Positions 44,914 to 55,289 of a DNA stretch of 64,000 nt are shown in pieces. Positions within the stretch are counted from its first letter, which is position 1; every line of letters begins with the position of its first letter. Location: the NCBI GenBank assembly GCA_007922195.1, contig ML681991.1:46916719-46980718 (forward strand), given 5' to 3'. A program made the translations under genes and the position numbers. The notes under the pieces are model-generated. The model was not told where the DNA came from and searched no databases. It saw only the letters and a list, made by a program, of their open reading frames with translations. Source of the stretch: Podocnemis expansa. Its lineage: Eukaryota > Chordata > Testudines > Podocnemididae.

Positions 44914-45293
44914 GGGTATGTCCACACACACTGTTTAAATTGAAATAACACTGGTTATTTTGATTTAAAAAAATGGTAGGTCCACACGATGTTCCCTTAT
45001 TTCAAAATAATCTACTTAACACTTTTTGCCCTTCTCGTTCCCAGGTGCTTTCCTTTTTCTATATATTGGGTGGGGGCATGGCCCTTCCAGGGGGCCATGT
45101 TGCCACACCTCCCATGGTACCTATCTCTTAAATTGAAATAGCAAGTCCTGTCCATGGACATGCTATTTTGATTTGAGTTTTTACTGGGGGCCTTTAAAAT
45201 GATTTAACTTAAATCAGTTAAATGATTTTATATGGATTTTTATTAAATCAATAAGAGTTAAATTGATTTAACTATGTAAGTGTGGACATAGCC
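44914..45293. mobile_element. Harbinger-type MITE, AAATTGATTT variant (deletion derivative)
   Basis: The ends GGGTATGTCCACACACACTG and AGTGTGGACATAGCC are flanked by ACA on both sides (44911-44913 and 45294-45296). GGGGCCATGTTGCCACACCT and CCCATGGT, then AAATAGCAAGTCCTG and GGACATGCTATTTTGATT, also occur near the right end of the full-size Harbinger element (29957-30040). The MITE therefore derives from such an element by internal deletion. Right-hand palindromes include GTTAAATTGATTTAAC. Confidence 0.9.
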
Positions 45294-46835
45294 ACAATGT
45301 AAATAAATAGCTTTGTACATCAAGGAACCTATATATCATGACTGTATGGAGTACAAGCCATAGAGTTATAGGCTCATACACTATAACAGTGGTCATCAAA
45401 GTTGGGGTCGCAACCCAGTAGTGGGTTGCAGACCCATAGGAACTGGGTCACGGCACCAGTACTGCAGGGGGAAGGGAGGGGGCTCCCCCTGCTGGCCTAT
45501 GCAGTTCTCTGGAGAGCGGGGGGGAGGGGATATGTCTTAGCATAGTATGAGCCTTCAGTACAGAGCACTGAGACCAAAGCCAGGGATGTGAAACGGTGTC
45601 ATTAGGATTATCAATGAGGTGCTAATGGTCATTCAAGCAATCACTATGCCTCCTCTCTGACTCACTGTGTCCCTCTGGAGGCTTCTTTCAAGTGATTAAC
45701 AGACTGAGGGTTATTCACAGATCACAGAAGAAAGACACAGTTTAGCTTCCATCTTGCATCCCCTGATCATATGAAAAGAACTGAGGCTACTGGCAAGCAA
45801 ACTTTGAGCTTTTTAGCAATAGACCCAATGAAGAAAAGAAGAAAAAACTTTGGACACCCCCTTATACCAGCATTTCTGGGAGCTTTTGGGGGCAGGGGTT
45901 GCAGTTATTTTTACAAATTAGGACTTGCTTCTTTTCTCAGTGGGTTGACTTCCCTAGCTTGCAAAAAAATGTTATAACTTCTAGATTTTAATAAAAATAC
46001 CATACTTTCTAACACAAGCTCCTACTCAAACAGTCTGCTTTTCTCTTCCCTTTTAAATTATCAGTTTTAACGGTTCCACCCTGATATTCATGGTCTCACA
46101 GGGCCCTAAAGGCAATGAGGCCATTGTGGTTTTGCAGTGCAAAGGAGCAAAATAAAGTGGGAAGGTTAACACTTTGAGTGCTATAGAGACTTTGATGGTA
46201 TATCATAAGTGGAGCTGCAGTCAGAAGGCCCATGTTCCTAACAGAGACTGCTATAGATGGGACACTGAGGGAACTTGGGGAGTTAGACTGAAAGAAATTG
46301 AGCCACACAAGCAGAGCGTTGCACAGGGTTTAATAAAGCTCTACTTGTTCAGCTTAACATGCATTCAGTTTTGCTGTTTATGGGTGAAATTTGGCAGTAG
46401 TGTCTGAGCTGTGAGTTTTCTGCAGCACAGCAGCTGGCAATGTAAGCCATGGAATTTGGTTGGAAGCCTGAGCCCAAGATTTGGCAGAATAAACTCCAAC
46501 TCAGGGATTGATCTGCTGGAAGGAAAACTTTAAGCTATACAGAGACCTAGCCTTGCAGGAGGATGACTTAACCTTACTGGGGATCAAGGTAGAGAGAGGT
46601 CTGCAGGGCACTAAAGCTCACCACTGCCTCAAATCTCATGGCAGGCCTGGGAGTCTTGGGAAACTACTGTGCCCCACAGCAGAGTGAAACTGTGAAGCAA
46701 CACAGGTTATAACAAGATCCCAGTTTGAAGGGGAGTGGATAGCCCTGTTGTGTTGGTGCTTTATGCACACTGACAGCAACACAGGTCACCAGACCAAGCA
46801 GGGAGGGCTAGCATCCCTTCAATCACAATTTTGTG

Positions 46836-49241
46836 TGTAAGGCAGCCTTAGGAGCTGTGCCTAACAGCTTCTGAGGGGGAGCAACTAATCTGCATGTGTG
46901 CTGTATTAGCATCAGCACAAATAGCACAATTAGGTATTAACATAATGGGTGCAGGGCTATATAGGTAATGGTGATAAGGGAAATTTTAGAAGCCTAGGTT
47001 ATACTTACTTTTGTCTGCCTGGTAAATGTTATGATAAGTTGATGTAATAAGTGGATTTAATTATGTTAATTAATACTGTTCATACTCGCTGTTAAAATCT
47101 TGTTCTGTGTCTCCCCAGCAGCTGCTGGTTTGTTTAGTAGGTTTACTTAACTTAGTACAGCTTGGTCTGTGAATAATGGTTACACTAAGTAACCACTTAA
47201 GACTCTTGGCAGTCGGCCAAGGCAGAGGGATCTGCCTGGAGACAGCACATGGCTGACAGCAACTTTCCAGAGCGCCTCTGGTGCTAGGCCACGAGACTGA
47301 AAGCGTGCAAAAAAGGGGACGTGCAACGGGCCCTCCAGATTGGCTGGGGACCCCAGATTTAAGGGAGGTTCCCGCCTGGGCTTGGGGCTTCGCGCTGTGC
47401 TCTGCACCAGAGAGATCCAGGCTCCAATCTCCTGACAAAGACAGCCCTGACTTCACTGAGGCCTCTCTGAGAGATTAGGCACCGAAGCCTGCCCAAGCTT
47501 CTGGCTCTCGGAGTCAGGGGCTTGGATGCTAATCTCTCAGATTGAAGGCTGAAGAGGACCTGCCACCACCGCCGAGGAAGACCCCCAAAGAGGCAGTGGC
47601 CAGGACATTGTTGGCAAAGCTGCCCTGCATAAAGGACTTAGTCTAGCGGTGAAGGACTTTTGTAAAGGGACCCCAGGGGCAGAAGAGCCCTGAAGCAGAT
47701 GGCCCAAGTCTGAACCTGAGGACGGAGGACAACAGGGGACTAACCTCAAGAGTGATCGGACCAGCGGCTGGTTGAGCCAAAGACCCAACCGTAATTAAGA
47801 AGGGGTTGGTAGGGTGTAAGCACCCACAGGGACAATCCACAGACTGTACCCAAAGGTACAAGGGGTGGATCCACAGAGTGAAGATCACTCATCCCTCTGT
47901 AAGGAGAAGGGAGGGGGCTGGGGAGTCACCTCAGAGAAATTGAAAGGGGCTCCTAGACACCTGGACCCCATCCTATAAAACAAGGCAGGAGGGTGTGATT
48001 GAAAAGGAAGCACTGGTGATAACCAGAGGTTATAAAGTTTGTACTTGTAATACTTACCTTGTTATATTGCCCATACCTGTCCAGGGTCAAGTACCCTTAT
48101 CCCATCTTCCTTCCCCTACCAATAAACTTTTGTGGTTCAGCCAGACTCTCTGCCTCTAGTGTTGTGACTTCACAGAACCAGATCGGGTGACAGGGTGAAA
48201 GATACCTGCCATGGACACAGACCTCTGGAAGACCCAGTTACCACTTAGGCGGACTAGCTGAGCGGGTCAAATTGAGAAACTTTTCGGTAACAATGGTATT
48301 TGGAGTTGATCTGATCACAAATCTGTCAATATCTGTAATTCTACTGAAGGGAAATATGAAATACGATCTTTGGTGATATGCTATTCTCTAATTGTTCCAA
48401 ATCTGATTGGGTTAGTTAAAGGGTAAAAGCTACCTTTAGCTAAAAAAAACAGACTTGTAAGAGAGGCTTCCACCTGTTTCAGCCTGGAAAAGGAGACACA
48501 GGGGTGAGGTTTGCAAACTTCCTTCTGGAGCAATGCTTGAGGCATTTTGTCTCAGCCCCTGGCCCCACTGTCAAATAATAGATCTGGCTGGGCTTCTTTA
48601 AGGCCTGTCTTTGTTATTTTAATGGAAGTAGTTGTTTGCAGCTACTTGACGTTAAGAGCTGAAATCACTAAGAGAAGCAAACTCTCTGAGCTGAAATCAC
48701 TGAAGAGGAGCAGCAGATGGAGCAGCCAGCAGCAAGCTGGGTGGCGTGAGTGACCAGTGGGCAGAGACAGCGGGCAGAGCCAAGGGACAGTGCTAGTGGA
48801 TGGAGTGAGTGACCAGTGGTTGGTGCCAGCAGACAGCTGGTATGAAAGACACTCCCTACATAACCTAGGGGTTGGTGGGAAGCCTAGTTAGCACTGATTC
48901 TTGAGATCAGTGCCGATTTTGCTATTAAGGCTTGTAAGTTTTGTTATGCAAGGTGGGTTGTTGGGAACCTTGCTCTGTACTCATTTCCTAGATCAGTGCT
49001 GATTTCTGTTATTTGGCCTTTTTGTTCTGTTTTTACTACTATTAAAAGTTCTGTATACTATACTCATCTCATGCTTGTGAGTGGGCAAGTCTTACCCCTT
49101 TGGAGTGCCCAGCGAATAGTGCATGGTTTCCCAGAAATCTGGGTGGGGGCTCGAGCTGGTTGGTGCTGCAACATTATTTGGAAAACAATAGATATAGAAC
49201 CCGGCCCGTGTCCTGCCATCTTGCCCTGCTGAAGGGTTACA
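46836..49241 (+). mobile_element. LTR-type insertion, 2.4 kb, TGTAA...TTACA
   Basis: It starts TGTAAGGCAGCC and ends GAAGGGTTACA, with TGTG on both sides (46832-46835 and 49242-49245). The hAT relative at 52190-52215 is uninterrupted here (CACAATATTGTGGACAATT), which confirms the borders. A TATATA box near 46952 and AATAAA near 48121 suit a plus-strand LTR. A second possible signal near 49043 suggests that the block is composite or holds a further insertion. It contains no retroviral-type reading frame, so it is either a very long solo LTR or a non-autonomous element. Confidence 0.75.
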
Positions 49242-50330
49242 TGTGGACAATTCTGTGTTCATGGAGACTCACGCAGACTCAGGGAGCAGATGAAGAGCAA
49301 AGCTGACAGTGGAACCCAGAGGGGTTGCTTCAGTTCCTAGGATTGGACAGTGGATAAGGAAGCAGTACCTGGAGGGACTTGGACAGGTTTAGGGTTACCA
49401 GATGTCAGGCAAAAGGAGAACATGTCCTCCTTTTTACCTTCACATCCTCCATCCGGCAAGCATTTTAAAAATACATGATTTTGTCTGGCTTTTTTACTTG
49501 CAGGGGTTAAAGTATGCTGGAATACCCTGGAACACCCTGTTTTTAGGAGGAAGCATTCCAGGGCCCCCTAAAAACAGAAGACTATTACATTAATACTACA
49601 TTTTCTCCATGTGTTCTCCAATGTCCCCCTTTTCATACTTCCTTGTCCTCCTTTCCAGGGCCATCCCTAAGGTAGGGCAAAAGGGTCAGTCGCTCAGGGC
49701 CCTGCAATTTGGGGGGCCCCGTGGGGCTGCACCACTGCCCCCCCCATATCAGGGACTGGGTGAGCGGGCCAAAAGTGGAAATCTGGTTCACAGGGCCAGG
49801 TCTGCTGTGAGGCCAGAGGAGTGGCTTGGTGTGGAAGTTGCTTAAGGCAGTAGATCAGCATTGCAACAAAGGTGAGTCATTAGGAGTGACAACAAGGTGC
49901 TAATTGTTGTTCAAACAAACACTATGCCTCCTCTCTGAGTCAGTATCTCTTTGGGCTTTTCTCCTTCATATGAAAAAGACTGAGGTCACTGGCAAGCAAC
50001 CTTTGTGGGGGTTTTTTGTTTTGTTTTATTTTTTGGTTTTTTTAATCAACAGACCAGTGAAGAAAAGAAAAAAATGCAAACAACCCTTATTCCACCATTT
50101 CTGGGATATAGGGATTGCAGTTATTTTTGCAAATTAGGACTTCTCTCTTTTTTCAGTGGGTTGAGAATTCCCTGGCTTACAACAAGTTATAACTTGTAGA
50201 TTTTAATAAAAACTCCAGAGATTTTTTTGAGTGATAATTAAAAAGAGAAGAGAAAAGCAAACTGTTGTGGTAGGAGCCTGTGTTACAAGTATGTTATTTT
50301 TTCTACAATTAGAAAGCCTAAGTAACAGAA

Positions 50331-50450
50331 AAAATCAAATCAAATCAAATCAAATCAAATCATAGGGTTGGAAGGGACCTCATGAGATCATCGAGTCCAA
50401 CCCCCTGGGAATTGAACCCAGGACCTTCTTCATGTTAAGAAAAAAACCCA
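50331..50450 (-). mobile_element. tRNA-headed SINE with (GATTT)n tail
   Basis: Tandem AAATC units (50335-50361) are followed by ATAGGGTTGGAAGGGACCTC, GAGATCATCGAGTCCAACCC and GGGAATTGAACCCAGGACCT, which includes an inverted B-box-like sequence. This is the reverse complement of the SINE at 37000-37112. Both copies share the GATTT tail. It is inserted in hAT X3. Confidence 0.78.
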
Positions 50451-50507
50451 ACTCAGAGACAGATCTGCTGAAAGGAGAAATTAGAACAACATCATAATCT
50501 GAAGGTG

Positions 50508-52100
50508 TGTTACCCCAGAAAACCAATTTACCAATTATCATACCGTCTAGCAGCCTGAGTTTTAATTTCAAACCCTCAGGGCAACGGGAACAGAGACCAT
50601 TCCTCACCCAAATGGACAAATACCCACCTGAACTCCAACCATCCGGTAAATGTTCCGAGTGGAGAATATGGCTACAGCCTGCCGATCAAGCACAGACCAG
50701 AAGCAACAAAAGACTTGGAGCCATGGATTTCTCAGAAACAAACATAAGGTTTATTACAATACCTATTTTAAAGATTGACAAAGAATTCTTACTCATTTCA
50801 CGGATAGCTCAATACTAACATAATACATTAAAACTATTCTATACAAGTAAAACACTAAACAACACTTATATTTACAAAAGAAACATTCAGCAAGTGGGGA
50901 TCAGTCACTTACTGAATGGAGAGATTTCAAATCCTTTAAAAACTTAGTCTGGGTTCCTTGTCTTACACTCTTTCTGGCAACTTATTAACATAAAATTACT
51001 TTGTAAGGATTGGGCCCTCTGTCAGCAATAAAACAGTCTGTTGTTCTTAAAGCTTTTATCACTTTCCTCCCCTCCTTGGGACCCTTTTCTTACCACAAAT
51101 TTAGAAGAAAAATTAGTCTCTTTGTTGGATTGCAGTCTCAGTTAGTCTGTCTCCTTCGGCTCCTCTCCTCAGCTCTGCTGTGGTTGCCGCGGTGACTGGA
51201 ACTACGGCAGCTCAGAAAGTTCTCGAAGGCTTGCAGGTGCAGCTGCTGTGAGACCCCTGCTGTGCTGGACCTTCAAAGTATCAAGTCTTCAGGGCTGTTC
51301 GTTGCTCACAGACTTTACACAGAACTCAGTTAGCTGTCTGTCTGAGAGTGCATGCAAGCATGAGAGTTCGGAATCGCCCTTCTGAGACTAAGTCTGAAGA
51401 CGCAGCTCAGAGACTAAGTCCGGAGGATGCCTTTATGAGACTAAGTCCCGCAACTTAGCTCATACAGTTCCACCAGAAACGTTGTTACTCTCTCTGGGGA
51501 TGAGCGTGAGTGAGACTCCTTAGTGCAGCGGGAACATAGCCAGAGGCCAGTGGAACCCAGTAAGGAGTGGGAGAGATCTCCAAAGTTCTGCTGCTGTGCA
51601 GCATCTTTTATACACTCTCTTATCACTCTTATCTCCTCTTGACCACTCATAAAAGATGATTTCATCTCCACCCAATTGGAAAAAGGGTGATTTCACCTGT
51701 CACCTGATCAAAAACCAATACTTTAGATGGGTCTTTTGACAGTGGGTGGATACCTTAAAATACTTGATGGGAGGGGGACTGAGTAAGTTCAAAAGTTTAC
51801 AATCTTCCTCCATCTTGACCTAGTTTTCCTTAAAGAGATATACTTATTGGGTCTGTTCACCTATGATCTCTCAGATTTTCCTTGCTGAATGCCTTTTGTA
51901 TACCAACTTTGTTTTAAACATTTACAAATGATAACTTATGAATCCTTTGCCACTACTTATTGCATATTATACTATTTCTAACTTAATTTTGACATAGAGT
52001 TTCTACTAGATTGCCTTACACTATCTTCTTACTCATATAGGTCTTTATCCAGTCAAGATTTTCTGTGATACTAAAGAGATGGCAAAAATCTCAGGCTACA
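50508..52100 (-). mobile_element. solo LTR, 1593 bp, family L (minus)
   Basis: It starts TGTTACCCCAGAAAACC and ends AATCTCAGGCTACA, flanked by GGTG on both sides (50504-50507 and 52101-52104). It is the reverse complement of 59887-61515 along its whole length, at roughly 85-90 % identity by eye. The sense strand is minus, judged by the TATA and AATAAA placement in the other copy. A 4-bp duplication fits class I ERV-like and some other LTR elements. No internal coding region remains. Confidence 0.88.
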
Positions 52101-54061
52101 GGTGGGGGAGTGGGTAGCCCCATTGTGTTGCTGCCGTATGCACACTGTCAGGGGTCACCAGACCAAGCAGAGAGGGCTAGGACCCCTTCAATCACAATAT
52201 TGTGGACAATTGTTCATTTGTGCAAAATCATGCAGACTCAGGGAGCAGATTAAGTGCAGAAGTAAAAGGGGAACCCAGAGGGGCTGCTTCAGTTCCTGGG
52301 ATTTGGCAGTGGAGAAGGGACCAGGACCTAGAGGGACTTGGACAGGCTCAGCAGCAGACAGCGTCTTCCAAGATCTTTCTTTCCAGCCTGGCATTGGCTC
52401 TCTTCTCTTTCCTCTGTTTCAACACTTCCATCTCATATCTCCACCCAGTCACCACCTCATTTGCAAGGACCTCCTACACACACACACTCCAGGCTCTTAC
52501 ATGCAAATTTAGAGACTTGACATACATCCTGATCTGAGACAGGAGTGTGGCATATGGAATCACCCTCTCCATGTTCCATGTAGGTGATCTCAAATATAGA
52601 TGTATAGTCTCAGAGATGCAATAGAAGCCTCTAAAGAATGCCACCATGCCAAACGCCCCCCTCCCCACAGCCATGGTCACTGTTAAATTTTCTGACAGCT
52701 GCCGCTTTTTTTCAGTGTGGGGCGTCACTGCACTTCAGAGGGGTCTGGAGCTAGGTCCCGAGGAAAAATGTTTGACAACTACTGGCTTAAGGGCAGCTGA
52801 GAAACTAGACCATGCCCTCCTGTTCCGCTGCTTTTGGTCAGCTCTCCTGGTCCCTGGCATGGGACAGCCGGAGCAGTTGTCTGCCCCTCCCCTGGGCTGG
52901 CTGGCCCCATGCCCCGAGTGCCCAGGAGGAGGTGAGTGGGGGCCACACAGAGGGTGATTCGTCCAGGACCTGCACCCCCCTAGGAACGGCCCTAATCCTT
53001 TCCTTGCTTGGGTATCTGGTAACCCTAGCACAGTCTCAGCAGCAGACAGGAGCTTCCAGGACCTTTCTTTCCAGCCTGGCATTTGTTCTCTCCTCCTTCC
53101 CCTGTCTCAGCATTTGCATCTCATTTCTCCATGCAGTCACCCCCACCATTTGCAGGGAGCTCCCACACATACACTCCAGGCTACTGCATGCAATTTTAGA
53201 CACTAGACATACTTCCTGATTTGAGACAGGAGCATGGCATGTGGGATCACCTTCTGCATGTTCCATGATCAGTGGTCATCAAATTTACAAAGGTACTGAA
53301 TCACGGCACTGGCACTACACCTCGGGGTGGGGGGGGGAGGACGAAGGGCTGTCCCTCAGTCCTCAGCTGGCCTTCGCTGCCTCCGTGAGGGGAGCAGCCC
53401 ACCCTTCCCCCCTGCAGCCATGGTCACTGTTCAATTTTCTGTCAGCAGCCACTTTTTCTCAGAGGAGGGTCAGCACATTGCAGAGGGGTCTTGAACTGGG
53501 TCCCGAGCAAAAAAAAGTTTGACAACCACTGAACTATAAGGTCAGTAGGGACCATTATAATCATCTAGTCTGACCTTCTGTACAACGCAAGTCACAGAAC
53601 CTCACCCACCCACTCCTGTAATAGACCCTCACCTATAACTGCGTTGTTGAAGTCCTCAAATCATGGTTTAATCATGGTATAGGGAATCCAACAGCAAGTG
53701 ACCTGTGTCCCGTGCTGCAGAGGAAGGCAAAAAACCCAGAGTCTCTGCCAGTATGCCTTAGGGGATATTTCTTCCAACCCAAAATATGGTGATGAGCTAA
53801 ACCTTGAGCATGTGGGCAAGACTCACCAGGCAGACACCCAGAAAGAATTCTGTACAGTTACTCAGAACCCATGCCATCTAACATCCCATCAAAGGCCATT
53901 GGGCATATTTACAGCTAGTAGTTAAAGATCAGTTAATTGCCAAATTAGGCTGTCCCATCATACCAACTCTTCCATAAACTTATCAAGTACAGTTTTCAAG
54001 CCAGCTAGGTTTTTGCCCCCACTGCTCCCCTTGGATGTGTGTCACAGAACTTCATCTCTCA

Positions 54062-54510
54062 GGGTATGTTTACACTTAGAGCTGAATTCGAATTGGTTGC
54101 CATCAGTTCGAATTCTATTAAGTGCATGGACACACTGGCTTTCTTCAATTTGAACTGAGGAACTCCTCAGTTCGAACTGATGAAAGCTGACTTCGAATTG
54201 GTCAAACCTCATTTGACTTCGAAGTCAGAGTCAATTTGAACTGAGTAATTTGAATTGACCCAGTGTGGCCATGTCAATTCGAATTCACTGTTAGTTTGAA
54301 TTAGCCACAGCTTGATTTTTCACTATACAACAGTGCCCCCTACTGAATTCGAACTAGCTAGTCCTGTTCATGGACATGCCAATTTGAATAGGGTTTTCTA
54401 GTGTGGCCATGTCAATTCAAATTGACTGAATTTGAATTAATAATTATTAGTTCAAATTGACTAATTCAAATTCAGTAATTTGAAATGAAACTCTAAGTGT
54501 AGACATAGCC
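54062..54510. mobile_element. Harbinger-type MITE, AATTCGAATT variant
   Basis: The ends GGGTATGTTTACACTT and AAGTGTAGACATAGCC are flanked by TCA on both sides (54059-54061 and 54511-54513). The interior has TGAATTCGAATTGG, TCAATTCGAATTCAC and many AATTTGAATT half-sites. CTAGTCCTGTTCATGGACAT is reminiscent of the internal GTCCTG...GGACATG segment of 25956-30156 and 44914-45293. It is inserted in a CR1, which is continuous without it. Confidence 0.9.
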
Positions 54511-54972
54511 TCAGGTAGTCAGATATCTTCAACTAATTTTAAGCCTAAACTTCCCTGATGACCAGTTTATGTCCATTTGTTCCTGCATCCACGTTGGTGC
54601 TGAACCTAAATAACTACTCTAGCTCCCTGTGTATTAATGTATTAATTGACAGCAATCACATCTCCCTTCGCCCTTCTTTTGATTGGGCTAAACAAGCCAA
54701 GCTGTTTGTGCAGGAAAGAGTTAAATTGAGCACCTGGCCTGAATGATAACTACAATGGTAATGGGGTTACTACTGGCAAGCCTTTCTGTCCTCCAAATGA
54801 GATTGTAGTTAAAAGTTATTGTCCTTTTTTATCTCCTAACTTCTCTCAGGGAAGTATGCTATCTTCCCTTTCTACATAAGGTCCTGCATGGGAAATTTGC
54901 TTATTACCTTTCTTTGTCCTCCTCACTGCTTGCTAGGGTGTATAGAAAGTAATTTCTGTTGCAGAAAATAAT

Positions 54973-55191
54973 GGGTATGTCTACACTGTGTGTTTAAGTT
55001 GACCTAAGGGTCCTTAAGTTGACTTAAACAAAGCCCTGTCTACATTTCAGGGCAATAAAGTCGACTTTAGCATCAGGTAAAGTCAACTTTATTACTTCCG
55101 CCTATAAAGTCGACTTTACAGTTAAGTTGACTTTATTAAATTGACTTAAGGCAATGTGGAGGGGAAGTTGCCTTAAGTCAACTTAATTAGC
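54973..55191. mobile_element. Harbinger-type end, AAGTCGACTT variant
   Basis: The left terminal repeat GGGTATGTCTACACTGTG is followed by TAAAGTCGACTTTAG, ATAAAGTCGACTTTAC and TTAAGTTGACTTTA palindromes. The right terminal repeat is not seen; the array ends near GTCAACTTAATTAGCC. It is a partial copy. Confidence 0.75.
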
Positions 55192-55289
55192 CTCCCAACC
55201 ACAGAAAACATGAGGCTGGAGGCTGGCTAGAAGGTACAAGAGGATCTCTATGAAGCATTCTTAAAACTTCAGTACCCCCATGGAGAAGT

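Larger units (their letters stand above)
49848..52784 (+). mobile_element. hAT element X3, perfect 8-bp duplication
   Basis: The flanks GCTTAAGG (49840-49847) and GCTTAAGG (52785-52792) are identical. The left end CAGTAGATCAGCA is decayed; the right end AAATGTTTGACAACTACTG is clear. The body is the same family as X1 and X2. It carries two later insertions, a SINE (50331-50450) and a solo LTR (50508-52100). Own length is about 1.2 kb, as in X1. Confidence 0.87.
49656..52994 (+). mobile_element. CAGGGCCATCCCTA-ended hAT element, split
   Basis: The left end CAGGGCCATCCCTAAGG and the right end CCTAGGAACGGCCCTA are inverted. The flanks CTCCTTTC (49648-49655) and ATCCTTTC (52995-53002) match at 7 of 8. 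Own sequence is 49656-49847 and 52785-52994, about 400 bp. It is non-coding. Confidence 0.78.
49390..53027 (+). mobile_element. TAGGGTTACCAG-ended DNA transposon (hAT-like), split
   Basis: The left end TAGGGTTACCAGATGTCAGG and the right end GGTATCTGGTAACCCTA are inverted. The host hAT X2 reads continuously without it (GGACTTGGACAGG then TCTCAGCAGCAGACAGG, as in X1 and X3). The flanking 8-mers are decayed (GACAGGTT and CACAGTCT-like). Own sequence is only 49390-49655 and 52995-53027, about 300 bp, so it is a MITE carrying a large insertion. Confidence 0.78.
45387..53531 (+). mobile_element. hAT element X2, carrying nested insertions
   Basis: The left end CAGTGGTCATCAAAGTTGGG follows CACTATAA (45379-45386). 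The right end AGTTTGACAACCACTG is followed by AACTATAA (53532-53539), 7 of 8 identical. Own sequence: 45387-46835, 49242-49389 and 53028-53531. The rest is a 2.4 kb LTR-like element and a 3.6 kb transposon stack. A segment at about 45998-46062 is inverted relative to copies X1 and X3. A second CAGTGGTCATCAAA-like end at 53273 suggests internal rearrangement near the right end. No transposase recognised. Confidence 0.82.
45355..54735 (-). mobile_element. CR1 split by an 8.1 kb transposon stack
   Basis: 45355-45386 (CATAGAGTTATAGGCTCATA...) is the tail. 53532-54058 (GGTCAGTAGGGACCATTATA, ATCATCTAGTCTGACCTTCT, CGTGCTGCAGAGGAAGGC) and 54514-54735 (TAATTTTAAGCCTAAACTTC, TGATTGGGCTAAACAAGCCA) continue 5'-ward in CR1 order on the minus strand. 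It is interrupted first by hAT element X2 and then by a Harbinger-type MITE. It is the outermost and so oldest layer of the stack. Confidence 0.82.

Noticed and set aside
51010..51195. ORFs within the 1.6 kb LTRs (51010-51195, 60782-61018)
   Set aside because: They are the same non-coding LTR sequence read in both copies; no retroviral protein motif.
45355..54735. Region first read as a tandem array of four similar repeats
   Set aside because: The target duplications show nested insertions of one hAT family and not a tandem array.
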